Shown here: piece by piece, positions 34,596 through 43,129 of the stretch
How positions within the stretch are numbered: position 1 is the first letter of the stretch
Layout of the letters: each line of letters starts with the position of its first letter
Assembly: GCF_000316645.1 (NCBI RefSeq)
Contig: NC_019684.1
Span: 4,810,001-4,874,000, forward strand
Source: Nostoc sp. PCC 7524
GTDB lineage: Bacteria > Cyanobacteriota > Cyanobacteriia > Cyanobacteriales > Nostocaceae
DNA length: 64,000 nt
Reading direction: 5' to 3'
Translations under genes and position numbers: made by a program
The notes under the pieces: generated by a model
What the model was told of the DNA's origin: nothing
The model's database searches: none
Seen by the model: the letters and a program-made list of their open reading frames with translations, nothing else

Positions 34596-37523
34596 CTAAT
34601 TACCCTGCAATGGGGCATTTAAAGCTTTCTCAATGCGATCGCGGGTTTCTAAAAGGTGGGCTTTCGTATATGCGTCGCTGGTTTTTACTTGCTGGAGTTT
34701 ACTTTGCAGTTGTTTAAGTTTATACCAAGCTAGCGAACGAGCATCTTCTGGGACGTATTCTCGCCGTAATACCATCCCAATTAAAATGTCTAAATATTCC
34801 CTTTGTAACCCTCTCCGAAAACTGCTAATTTTCATGGTTCCGCCTTTTGGTTGGAGTACCTCCGTCCAAATCCCAGCCTGTAAAGTATCAAAAAGCTCTG
34901 GTAATGCCAGTGCTTTATCTGGTGGGCTTTTGATTTCGAGATCCTTGAGTTGGGAGAGGCGATCGCCTGCCAGCAATTCCCGCAAGACTGCACTCTGCAA
35001 GAACAATACTAAGTCATGAACGGGATAATCTAAACGCCCAATTTGAGGAAAACTACTCCAGTGCAGCCACCGTGAAGGTGCTAATTTATTCAGCAAGTCT
35101 GGGGGAAAATTCAGGGCATTCTCGTCAAATACATAGGTTTGTAGCGTTTTTAATGCCTGCCGTTGCTTTTCGATGGGGACTGATTCAAATGGTAATCGTT
35201 GTTTACTAGATGCTCTGTCTTGAGCTTGCAGTCGGTAAAAAGATTGTCCACCTATATATTTGGTAGCGTGGAAGATGCTGCGAACATAATGACTGAGGAT
35301 GGTATTAAAGCGATCGCTCACATCGCTGTAGCTGTCACCCGCCAAGGGGAAACGTTTGTTGAGGCGTTCCCACATGAGTCGTGAGTTGTCTAGCTGCCAC
35401 TGAGAATAAACTAGCACGTTACTACTATAATCCCAAGCATCAGCCGTGGGATCAAGACCATAGACATCCTCATCGGTGGCGTAACTTAATTCAGGTTGTT
35501 CCGATTTTTTAGCGATTTCTTGCAGCATTGGCTGTTCTGCTTTAGGGGTTGCAGCCTGAATGGGGGTGTAACCATACTGAATTGCCCACTTATCGTAAAC
35601 CCCCACCATACTAGGAAAAAAGTCTCCCTGCCTTGTTCCTTGGGGGGCAATGTTGGGGGGAATATAGTCCATCACCGAAGTTGTCAAACCTCTAGTGCTG
35701 GTAATCTCCTGATTGTTCATTTCTTCCGGTGTTAGGAAAGTGCTACCCCGGAAGTTGTGGCGTAAACCCAGAGTATGACCGACTTCGTGGGCAATAATTA
35801 AACGTAAATATTGATGGATGTATTGTTGTACTTGTTTTTGGCTAGGTACAGCATCTTGTAGTAGTGACATCGCCATCGCACCAAAGGCGAAGTTATTAGC
35901 TGCTTCCATGCCATAACAAATATCATATTTGCGAGTTAATATAGATAACCGATGTAAAAAGCTATTTGACTCAGTTGTGCTTTGATCTTTGGTAGTTATG
36001 CCACGATTACAAAGTTGGCGATCGCGAATTAATGCTGATAACGAAGTTCGAGTCTTGGTTTGATTAGGTTGGATAAGTTGGCGATAGTTACCTTTGAGAT
36101 AGCGGACAAAGCTGGCATCGACTAAGATATCTGCATCTAAAATTTCCCCAGTTAAAGGATTAACGCGGGATGGCCCCATAGCAAAATAACCATCGACTGT
36201 GTTGATCCAGCGAATGGTATTGTAGCGAATATCTGCTGGATGCCAAGTTACATTGTCTGGCATTTGCCTCGCTTCGATTGCATCCTGAAACCCCGCTTTC
36301 AGGAAGGCTTTGTTCCACATCAGTATCCCTTCTTTAATGGCATCGCGATATTCTAAAGGGACGGCGTTGTCAATCCAGAAGACGATGGGTTTTTTCGGTC
36401 GGGATATGGGTGCGTTGGGGTCTTGTTTTTCTAAATGCCAGCGATTAATGTAGCGGACAAAAGGATCATCGCGGTCATTTTTCGATAAATCTTGGTAGGC
36501 AGTGAGAAAATAACCAACCCGTTCGTCAGCTAACCGGGGGCGGTAATTGTTGTTGGGCAGTTGTGAGAGACTATAGTGAACCCGGAGAGTGAAACCACGA
36601 TTGTCAGCTAGGGCTGTAAAAAAACCCAGCATGGGATTTCCAGGGTTGCTACTACCTGAGAAGTTCAAGACTGACTCAACTTCTAAGTTTTGCGGAAAAA
36701 CTTGAGCATCACCAAGATATGATTGCTCTGTGTTGGCGCTCAAGCCTATACCGACAGCTAATCCTGACAAGTCTGTCAGTAGTAAGTCCCCTAAGTCAAT
36801 CAGTAAAGTTTTGCGTTCTGGATGAATACTTTTAATCGACAAAGAGTAAAGAACAGAATCACTAAAGGAACGGGCAAGCGATCGCGCTTGGGGATCACCT
36901 TCACGAGTGCGAAAATTCACATTCCGCACAACAAAATATAAGTTTTTATCTACTCTCTTGAAATAAAACAAAAAGTCTTGTAATGGCAGTCCACTGTAAA
37001 TCCCCCATTCACCAATGCCAGATTCCAGGGTAGCAGTCGCTAAGTAATTTTTATTAAGTTGTTCTGGTTTGACTTCCAGATAAATTTTATTCTTTTCTTT
37101 ATGGCGATATACAGTAAATAATCCCTCTAATTTTTCCGTATCTTTAGTTACTTCATCAAATTCTTCCAAATCATCTTTTTTTTCTGGTTTAGTTTCGGTG
37201 TTGGGTTTCTTTCCTGGTTTATCTGTAGGTTTACCAACTTTTAATAATGGTTGCTGACTTGATTGTTTGATATCATTCACCACCCAAAAGAATGGTTGGC
37301 TTTGTGCCTGTTGATTTTGATCAATTACCCAGACTTGTTTCGGCATCCGCACTAAGGACTGATGCAATTGCTTGGTACTATCTGTTACATTTATTGTCCG
37401 AGTGTCATGTAATGTTTTCCTGACTGCACTATGAGACACTGATTGGGCATTTGCAGTTGTGATTCCTAAAAATAAACCATGTAGCAACATGACATAAAAG
37501 ATTAGCCTATTCATTCCGTTCAT
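34596..37523 (-). CDS. Secreted zinc-dependent metalloprotease (DUF5117/DUF5118 type)
   Basis: 975 residues. An N-terminal signal peptide (LIFYVMLLHGLFLGITTANA) directs export. The protein has the DUF5118/DUF5117-like N-terminal half (FTVYRHKEKNKIYLEVKPEQ) and the extended metzincin-type zinc site HEVGHTLGLRHNF, with the first His at about residue 579 and Glu 580 as catalytic base, plus a downstream Met-turn-like SVMDYIPPN. All zinc ligands are present. The natural substrate is unknown. It is a single gene on the minus strand. Confidence 0.88.
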   Translation of the reverse strand: MNGMNRLIFYVMLLHGLFLGITTANAQSVSHSAVRKTLHDTRTINVTDSTKQLHQSLVRMPKQVWVIDQNQQAQSQPFFWVVNDIKQSSQQPLLKVGKPTDKPGKKPNTETKPEKKDDLEEFDEVTKDTEKLEGLFTVYRHKEKNKIYLEVKPEQLNKNYLATATLESGIGEWGIYSGLPLQDFLFYFKRVDKNLYFVVRNVNFRTREGDPQARSLARSFSDSVLYSLSIKSIHPERKTLLIDLGDLLLTDLSGLAVGIGLSANTEQSYLGDAQVFPQNLEVESVLNFSGSSNPGNPMLGFFTALADNRGFTLRVHYSLSQLPNNNYRPRLADERVGYFLTAYQDLSKNDRDDPFVRYINRWHLEKQDPNAPISRPKKPIVFWIDNAVPLEYRDAIKEGILMWNKAFLKAGFQDAIEARQMPDNVTWHPADIRYNTIRWINTVDGYFAMGPSRVNPLTGEILDADILVDASFVRYLKGNYRQLIQPNQTKTRTSLSALIRDRQLCNRGITTKDQSTTESNSFLHRLSILTRKYDICYGMEAANNFAFGAMAMSLLQDAVPSQKQVQQYIHQYLRLIIAHEVGHTLGLRHNFRGSTFLTPEEMNNQEITSTRGLTTSVMDYIPPNIAPQGTRQGDFFPSMVGVYDKWAIQYGYTPIQAATPKAEQPMLQEIAKKSEQPELSYATDEDVYGLDPTADAWDYSSNVLVYSQWQLDNSRLMWERLNKRFPLAGDSYSDVSDRFNTILSHYVRSIFHATKYIGGQSFYRLQAQDRASSKQRLPFESVPIEKQRQALKTLQTYVFDENALNFPPDLLNKLAPSRWLHWSSFPQIGRLDYPVHDLVLFLQSAVLRELLAGDRLSQLKDLEIKSPPDKALALPELFDTLQAGIWTEVLQPKGGTMKISSFRRGLQREYLDILIGMVLRREYVPEDARSLAWYKLKQLQSKLQQVKTSDAYTKAHLLETRDRIEKALNAPLQGN

Positions 37524-37922
37524 CCCTGATCACAATAATTAATTTTTAATAATGACTTTTAGTCTAGTTTTGCTGTAGTATTTTTCCTAACTATGTACTT
37601 TGTAGCAAACATTACGTATTATTTTGACCTCAGTTTAGTAGGCTTGCAGAATCATTGACATCATATCTTAGCCAAAATTGTGAAAAATGTATGTTTTTTC
37701 GGGAAAAATGTTCATATTTGCGCGTTAAAAATTTAATTTTATCAAGAGAAAAATCTCTCCGACGGTAGGTTAATCATTACCAATGTCTTGTCAAAATCAA
37801 ATACTTTGCTTGATTTTATACACTATTTTTGAGTTAATCGGCTATATCACTAAATTAATTTCTGCAATTTGGTATAAATTTTTGACTTTAAATTCAGTAA
37901 TAAGTATTAATAGATACAAAAT
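37524..37922. other. Intergenic region between divergent genes
   Basis: 399 bp between the metalloprotease start and the pentapeptide gene start. It is A/T-rich and must contain both promoters. A 114-codon frame from 37783 overlaps the pentapeptide gene in another frame and has no family features, so I do not call it. Confidence 0.5.
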
Positions 37923-39641
37923 ATGTCAAATTTACCTCAAGTTTGGAAGCTATTGCAAAATTACGTTAAAGGTACAAGGTCACAAGATAGACCAACAAAA
38001 AGACATTTGGTATCAACAACAGTTGTACCTCTCAAAAATGGTGTGCAGAGGCGAGACAAAAATGTCAACCTTTATCAAGGTAACTTACAGAAAGAAAGAT
38101 TACTCCAAAGATTGCAAACCAGTTTAGAAGCATGGACAAAACCAGGAGATAATCACAGGTTTAATATAAGCGATCGCCAACTGTATGCAGAAATTTATGA
38201 TTTACTAGGCGATGGGGGATTAAGCGCCGAAATTGTTCAAAAGCTCATAGACTTTCTCATCACTAACAACCAATGGCAACCTCTGCTACTGTTTGAGCGT
38301 TTAGAAGGCTTTTATGAACGTTGGTGTCGGGGAGAATTCATTGATGCACTTCCCACTGATAACTTACCTCAACGCAAATTGCTGAAAATGTTAGCACAGA
38401 ATCAGGCGATCGGGCTGAGGCAAGTAGATATATACACAGGATTGAACGTACTAATTTTACTGTTAGAATTACATCGCCACGTCCAACAACAAGACGAACT
38501 GCGATCGCACATCAACTTTTATCCCTCCAGCCAACCAGATACAGACAGCTTTTTTACATCCCAATTGCTGCGGGTGATTTACTATAGCGATGCCATTGAA
38601 ATTGGTAACTTTAGTAATATTGTCGGGCAGTTTCTCAAAGGCGCTAACTTTCGAGGTGCATACTTGGGTGATGCCAACTTAACTGGTGCTAACTTTCAAG
38701 GTGCAAACCTGAGCGGTGCATACTTAGGTGATGCCAACTTAACTGGTGCTAACTTTCAAGATGCTAACTTAGCCGGGGCAAACTTGGGTGATGCTAACCT
38801 CAGTGGCGCTAACCTCAGTGGCGCAGACTTGAGTAGTGCCGACCTGAGCAGCGCCAACCTCACAGGTGCAAATCTCACAGGTGCTACTTTGTATCGTACC
38901 GACTTCAGCCGTGCCGACCTCAGTAGTTGCCATCTCAACGATGCCGAAATGGGTCACGCTGACTTGAGTGGCGCTAATCTCAGAGATACTCAACTTTGCC
39001 GCACCAACCTCACAAATGCAATTCTTTTTGGCGCTAATCTCAGCGATGCTAACCTCAAACATATTAACCTCAGCCACGCCGACCTGTGCCGCGCCGACTT
39101 AAGCGGTGCAGACTTATCCCACGCCATCCTCAACGGTACTAACCTCAGCGACACAATTTTATTTAGTACCAACCTTACAGATGCCAGCCTCATGGCCGCT
39201 GACCTCAGTTATGCCAAACTCAACGGTGCTAAACTCATCGACGCTAAACTCAACGGTGCAATGTTTCTGGGTGCAGATCTCAGTGGCGTAGACCTGAGTC
39301 GGGTAGTTCTCAACGATGCCGATTTAAGTGGCAGCATTCTCAGCGAAGCCGACTTGAGTAGTGCCGACCTCAGCGATGCCATTTTGTTGGGTACCGACCT
39401 CAGTTTCGCCAACCTTAATAGCGCCAACTTAAGCGGTAGCAATCTCAGTGGTGCCATGCTCAATGGTGCAGACTTAAGCGAAGCCAATCTCAGCGATGCC
39501 ATTCTGGAAGATACAGACTTAAGTGAAGCCAACCTAGAACAAATGACCTGGGGTGAACAGCAACAATGGGAAGGCGTGCGGGGTTTGGATACGGCGTTGA
39601 ATGTACCGGAGAGGTTAAGGGTGCAGTTGGGGTTGAGTTAG
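37923..39641 (+). CDS. Pentapeptide-repeat protein
   Basis: 572 residues. About 235 N-terminal residues form a non-repeat helical domain (LSAEIVQKLIDFLITNNQWQ, LLKMLAQNQAIGLRQ) of a kind found in cyanobacterial proteins. Residues ~240-545 are an almost unbroken array of A(D/N)LXX pentapeptides, about 60 of them (GANFRGAYLGDANLTGANFQ at the start), forming a right-handed quadrilateral beta-helix. A short tail (WGEQQQWEGVRGLD) is typical of these proteins. The biochemical role is unknown. The gene stop runs directly into a heptamer array. Confidence 0.92.
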   Translation: MSNLPQVWKLLQNYVKGTRSQDRPTKRHLVSTTVVPLKNGVQRRDKNVNLYQGNLQKERLLQRLQTSLEAWTKPGDNHRFNISDRQLYAEIYDLLGDGGLSAEIVQKLIDFLITNNQWQPLLLFERLEGFYERWCRGEFIDALPTDNLPQRKLLKMLAQNQAIGLRQVDIYTGLNVLILLLELHRHVQQQDELRSHINFYPSSQPDTDSFFTSQLLRVIYYSDAIEIGNFSNIVGQFLKGANFRGAYLGDANLTGANFQGANLSGAYLGDANLTGANFQDANLAGANLGDANLSGANLSGADLSSADLSSANLTGANLTGATLYRTDFSRADLSSCHLNDAEMGHADLSGANLRDTQLCRTNLTNAILFGANLSDANLKHINLSHADLCRADLSGADLSHAILNGTNLSDTILFSTNLTDASLMAADLSYAKLNGAKLIDAKLNGAMFLGADLSGVDLSRVVLNDADLSGSILSEADLSSADLSDAILLGTDLSFANLNSANLSGSNLSGAMLNGADLSEANLSDAILEDTDLSEANLEQMTWGEQQQWEGVRGLDTALNVPERLRVQLGLS

Positions 39642-39644
39642 GTA

Positions 39645-39742
39645 GGTGACAGGTGACAGGTGACAGGTGACAGGTGACAGGTGACAGGTGACAGGTGACA
39701 GGTGACAGGTGACAGGTGACAGGTGACAGGTGACAGGTGACA
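39645..39742. repeat. 14 perfect GGTGACA heptamers
   Basis: Fourteen head-to-tail perfect copies of GGTGACA begin 4 bp after the pentapeptide gene stop. It is the longest and cleanest heptamer array in the window. Single or few units of the same motif occur at 5818 and at the pncB end (41443). Confidence 0.97.
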
Positions 39743-39853
39743 GGGAATGGGGTTTTGATCCAAACTGCTGGTAGTTCACCCAACAAACTGTGCGGAGTTT
39801 GTAGTGTACCCCTGCTCTTAAGCAAGCTACGCGAACGCGTAGCGTGTCGCAGA

Positions 39854-39879
39854 GAGGGCTAAAGCCCTTACTACAAACT
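39854..39879. repeat. Dispersed hairpin repeat (GTAGTAAGGA family), half copy
   Basis: AGGGCTAAAGCCCTTACTAC and the following ACAAAC correspond to the right arm of the hairpin repeat seen in full at 19056. A GCGAACGCGTAGCGTGTCGC-like block just upstream is another common intergenic repeat. Confidence 0.6.
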
Positions 39880-40026
39880 TATTTACCCTGTAAAATATTT
39901 TTAATGAAATTAACTATTAAAAAAAGTAAATTAATAGTTAGATGCGGTAGAAAGCCATACACAATCATTTGTTTATTACTCCCCTGCTCCCCTGTCCCCT
40001 GTCACCTATTTTACACTTGACATTAT

Positions 40027-40047
40027 TTATGGTAAAATCTACCATAA
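40027..40047. promoter_or_regulatory. Candidate NrtR operator upstream of pncB
   Basis: TTATGGTA and TACCATAA form a perfect 8-bp inverted repeat with a 5-nt centre, 33 bp before the pncB start. It is the only such site seen around the NAD cluster, which itself encodes an NrtR-type repressor. NrtR proteins are known to bind palindromic sites before NAD genes and to release them when ADP-ribose binds. I did not verify the published cyanobacterial consensus. Confidence 0.6.
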
Positions 40048-40080
40048 TAGAAACAACCACTCTTGTAAGGATACTCTGGT

Positions 40081-41454
40081 ATGTCACCTTTCCCAGTCCG
40101 GGATAGCCACCAGAACCCAATACTAAACATCTCTGCGGCTGATTACAGTCTGCTGACAGACCTTTACCAGTTAACAATGGCAGCTTGTTACACGGGTGAA
40201 GGTGTGGAAAAAAAGCGGGCTAGCTTTGAGTTATTCGTCAGGCGATCGCCAGAGGGTTTTGGCTATTTAATAGCAATGGGTTTGGCGCAAGCATTGGAAT
40301 ATTTGGAAAATCTGCGCTTTAGTTCCGAACAAATAGCCGCCTTACAGGCAACAGGGATTTTCAACCATGCCAGCAAACGCTTTTGGTCATTGCTAGCTGA
40401 GGGACGATTTACTGGGGATGTGTGGGCAGTACCAGAAGGGACGGCTGTATTTGCCAACGAGCCGTTATTACGGGTAGAAGCCCCCCTATGGCAAGCGCAA
40501 TTAGTGGAAACCTATCTATTAAATACACTCAACTACCAAACCCTGATAGCTACCAGGGCAGCACGTCTGCGGGATGTCGCAGGTGATCAAGCCAGACTTT
40601 TGGAATTTGGTACAAGACGGGCATTTAGCCCCCAAGCCTCATTATGGGCGGCACGGGCAGCTTTAGCGGGGGGTTTAGATGCTACTTCCAATGTGTTAGC
40701 GGCGCTACAGCTAGGGGAACAACCTAGTGGTACGATGGCTCACGCCTTGGTTATGGCGTTGTCAGCGATGGCAGGCAGTGAAGAACAAGCCTTCACTGCA
40801 TTCCATCGTTATTTTCCAGGTGCGCCATTGTTAATTGATACTTACGATACCGTCGCGGCGGCCACACATTTAGCGGAAAAAGTCAATGCCGGAAAGATGG
40901 AATTAACAGGGGTAAGGTTGGACTCTGGAGACTTGGTGATTCTATCACAACGAGTGCGATCGCTCCTCCCTGGAGTGACAATTTTTGCTAGCGGAGACTT
41001 AGATGAATGGGAAATTGCCAGACTCAAAGCCGCCGATGCAGAAATAGATGGTTACGGACTAGGAACGAAATTAGTCACAGGTACTCCTGTGAACGGAGTT
41101 TATAAACTCGTAGAAATTGACGGTATCCCCGTGATGAAAAAGTCCAGTGGTAAAGTCACCTATCCAGGACGTAAGCAAATTTTTCGGTCATTTGCGGGAA
41201 GCCAAGTCAAAGCAGACAGACTGGGATTAATCACCGAAACTCCCCTCCCCACAGAACAACCCTTATTGCAATTAGTAGTTAAAGAAGGTCAACGACTACA
41301 GCCACCAGAAACCTTAGCTGCAATTCGCCAACGTACAGCCACTTCGGTAGCAAGTTTACCAGAAAAAACCAGACAACTAGATCATCCTATTGCCTTAACT
41401 GTGGAAATTTCTCACACGTTGGCAGAGTTGATCAGGGGTGTAGGTGACAGGTGA
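40081..41454 (+). CDS. pncB: Nicotinate phosphoribosyltransferase
   Basis: 457 residues. It makes nicotinate mononucleotide from nicotinate and PRPP (Preiss-Handler salvage). The N-terminal LLTDLYQLTMAACY, central LLEFGTRRAFSPQASLWAAR, the phosphorylatable His in GTMAHALV and VRLDSGDLVIL are family hallmarks. It opens the NAD cluster with nadD, nrtR and nadE. The last residues (GVGDR) are encoded by a GGTGACA unit, and the TGA stop sits at the junction with a small inserted repeat element, so its C-terminus was shaped by repeat DNA. TAAGGAT upstream is a plausible ribosome site. Confidence 0.93.
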   Translation: MSPFPVRDSHQNPILNISAADYSLLTDLYQLTMAACYTGEGVEKKRASFELFVRRSPEGFGYLIAMGLAQALEYLENLRFSSEQIAALQATGIFNHASKRFWSLLAEGRFTGDVWAVPEGTAVFANEPLLRVEAPLWQAQLVETYLLNTLNYQTLIATRAARLRDVAGDQARLLEFGTRRAFSPQASLWAARAALAGGLDATSNVLAALQLGEQPSGTMAHALVMALSAMAGSEEQAFTAFHRYFPGAPLLIDTYDTVAAATHLAEKVNAGKMELTGVRLDSGDLVILSQRVRSLLPGVTIFASGDLDEWEIARLKAADAEIDGYGLGTKLVTGTPVNGVYKLVEIDGIPVMKKSSGKVTYPGRKQIFRSFAGSQVKADRLGLITETPLPTEQPLLQLVVKEGQRLQPPETLAAIRQRTATSVASLPEKTRQLDHPIALTVEISHTLAELIRGVGDR

Positions 41455-41496
41455 GCCACTGCGGTGGACGGGTTCCCCGGCATATAGCAAGTGGCG
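41453..41496 (+). repeat. Small dispersed element within a GGTGACA context
   Basis: GAGCCACTGCGGTGGACGGG through TAGCAAGTGGCG, a shorter relative of the nested element at 29611-29676. It is flanked on the left by GGTGACAGGT and further right by GTGACAGG, as if it had entered a GGTGACA array. Confidence 0.65.
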
Positions 41497-41551
41497 AACC
41501 CCTTTAGGAGTGACAGGGAAGGAGCAGGGGAGCAGAGGAAAAAAACTCATG

Positions 41552-41625
41552 ACTATTGCCTATTGCCTATTGCCTATTTTGCCTATTACCTATTGCCTAC
41601 TAACTAATGACTATTGACTATTAAC
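41552..41625. repeat. Heptamer array TATTGCC before nadD
   Basis: Repeated TATTGCC units (three perfect, then degenerate TATTACC and ACTATTGAC forms) fill the 70 bp before the nadD start. Similar units occur at 45073-45104. Confidence 0.8.
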
Positions 41626-41626
41626 C

Positions 41627-42229
41627 ATGCAAAAAATCGCTTTATTTGGTACTAGCGCCGATCCACCAACAGCAGGACATCAAAAGATTCTGCGGTGGTT
41701 GTCTGAACGTTATGATTGGGTGGCGGTTTGGGCGGCTGATAATCCGTTTAAATCCCATCAAACACTGTTAGCGCATCGGGCGGCGATGCTGCGGTTGTTG
41801 ATTACGGATATAGAAGCACCTCGACAGAATATTGCTTTAGAACAGGAATTAAGTAGTTTTAGAACCCTGGAAACATTGGATAAAGCTAAATCCCGTTGGG
41901 GTGAAGATATAGAGTTTACCTTGGTAGTTGGTTCAGATTTATTGCATCAGCTACCACGCTGGTATCGAATTGAAGAATTATTACAGCAAGTGCAACTATT
42001 GATTGTGCCGCGACCGGGATATGAGATAGATGAATCTAGCTTAGAAGCTGTGCGAGGACTGGGAGGAAAAATTGCGATCGCTAGTTTAACTGGTTTAGAT
42101 GTCTCCTCCACAGCCTATCGTGAACATGGAAACACCGAAGCCCTCATTCCCCCTATTGCTGCTTATATTAATCAACAGCATTTGTACAAATGCCCGGACG
42201 CAACCACAAAAAAATTTCAACTCCGTTAA
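41627..42229 (+). CDS. nadD: Nicotinate-nucleotide adenylyltransferase
   Basis: 200 residues. It joins nicotinate mononucleotide to AMP to give NaAD, the step after PncB. ALFGTSADPPTAGHQKIL carries the nucleotidyltransferase (T/H)xGH motif, FTLVVGSDLLHQLPRWY the substrate loop, and VSSTAYR the C-terminal ISSTxxR motif. The nrtR gene starts inside its last 40 bp in another frame, so the two are coupled. Confidence 0.92.
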   Translation: MQKIALFGTSADPPTAGHQKILRWLSERYDWVAVWAADNPFKSHQTLLAHRAAMLRLLITDIEAPRQNIALEQELSSFRTLETLDKAKSRWGEDIEFTLVVGSDLLHQLPRWYRIEELLQQVQLLIVPRPGYEIDESSLEAVRGLGGKIAIASLTGLDVSSTAYREHGNTEALIPPIAAYINQQHLYKCPDATTKKFQLR

Positions 42230-42936
42230 ATCAACAACCTTTGGCCGATTTCAAGGTTGGTGTTGATAATGTAATTTTCTCTGTAGATACTGTACAGAAT
42301 CGCCTCCTAGTTCTCTTAGTAATGCGACAGCAAGAACCATTTTTAAATCAATGGAGTCTTCCCGGTACTTTAGTTCGTCAAGGAGAGTCTTTAGAAGATG
42401 CTGCTTATCGCATTATGTCTGAGAAAATCAAGGTAAATAATCTTTATTTAGAACAGTTATATACCTTTGGTGGGCCAGAACGCGACCCCAGGGAAGCAAC
42501 TGGTAGTTATGGTGTGCGTTATCTATCAGTTAGTTATTTTGCCCTGGTCAGGTTTGAAGAAGCAGAACTAATTGCTGATGGCGTGACTGGGATTGCTTGG
42601 TATCCAGTCAAGCAAGTGCCAAAATTATCCTTTGATCATAATGAAATTTTAGCTTATGGGCATAGAAGGTTACGCAATAAATTGGAATATAGTCCGGTAG
42701 CCTTTGAAGTTTTGCCGGAAATGTTTACATTGAATGATTTATATCAGTTATACACCACAGTTTTAGGGGACAACTTCTCTGATTATTCTAATTTTCGAGC
42801 GCGTCTCCTCAAGTTAGGTTTCTTATTGGATACAGGCATCAAAGTATCAAGAGGTGCAGGTCGTCCAGCCAGTTTATATAAATTTGATGCTGAAGCCTTT
42901 GCCCCATTTAAGGATAAGCCATTGGTATTTATTTAA
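42190..42936 (+). CDS. nrtR: NrtR-type Nudix transcriptional regulator of NAD metabolism
   Basis: 248 residues. The N-terminal half is a Nudix fold (QWSLPGTLVRQGESLEDAAYRIMSEK) whose box is degenerate: the catalytic RE pair reads RI and the EExG end is lost, as expected for sensors that bind but do not cleave. The C-terminal half is a winged helix (YQLYTTVLGDNFSDYSNFRARLLKLGFL, then GAGRPASLYKF). NrtR proteins repress NAD genes and respond to ADP-ribose. Its place between nadD and nadE and the palindrome before pncB support local control. It overlaps nadD by 40 bp. Confidence 0.88.
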   Translation: MPGRNHKKISTPLNQQPLADFKVGVDNVIFSVDTVQNRLLVLLVMRQQEPFLNQWSLPGTLVRQGESLEDAAYRIMSEKIKVNNLYLEQLYTFGGPERDPREATGSYGVRYLSVSYFALVRFEEAELIADGVTGIAWYPVKQVPKLSFDHNEILAYGHRRLRNKLEYSPVAFEVLPEMFTLNDLYQLYTTVLGDNFSDYSNFRARLLKLGFLLDTGIKVSRGAGRPASLYKFDAEAFAPFKDKPLVFI

Positions 42937-42959
42937 AAGTAGGGGTATAGGGGTGTAAA

Positions 42960-43080
42960 AGGTTGTTTGAAAAGGGTTTGGCTGTGATTTTAGAGACTTA
43001 TTGATCCCCTCCCTTTTGAAGGGGGATTTAGGGGGATCTAAAAGTATTCGATACACCATTAGAGACTTTTCAAACATCCT
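42960..43080. mobile_element. MITE-like element with terminal inverted repeats, copy 2
   Basis: AGGTTGTTTGAAAAGG and ACTTTTCAAACATCCT form nearly perfect 16-bp terminal inverted repeats around a 121-bp unit without coding capacity. It is the shorter version of 29508-29731 and lacks its nested insertion. It sits between nrtR and nadE, inside the NAD cluster. Confidence 0.75.
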
Positions 43081-43129
43081 CTAAAAGAGAATCACTAATA
43101 ACTAATTACTCATGACTAATAACTAAACT

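Noticed and set aside
37783..38127. 114-codon frame before the pentapeptide gene
   Set aside because: It overlaps the pentapeptide gene in another frame, is A/T-rich, and has no recognisable domain.
38769..39532. Several frames antisense to the pentapeptide array
   Set aside because: The repeats on the coding strand automatically create open, repetitive frames on the other strand.
39645..39742. Possible CRISPR array
   Set aside because: The repeat unit is 7 bp with no spacers; it is a microsatellite-like tandem array.
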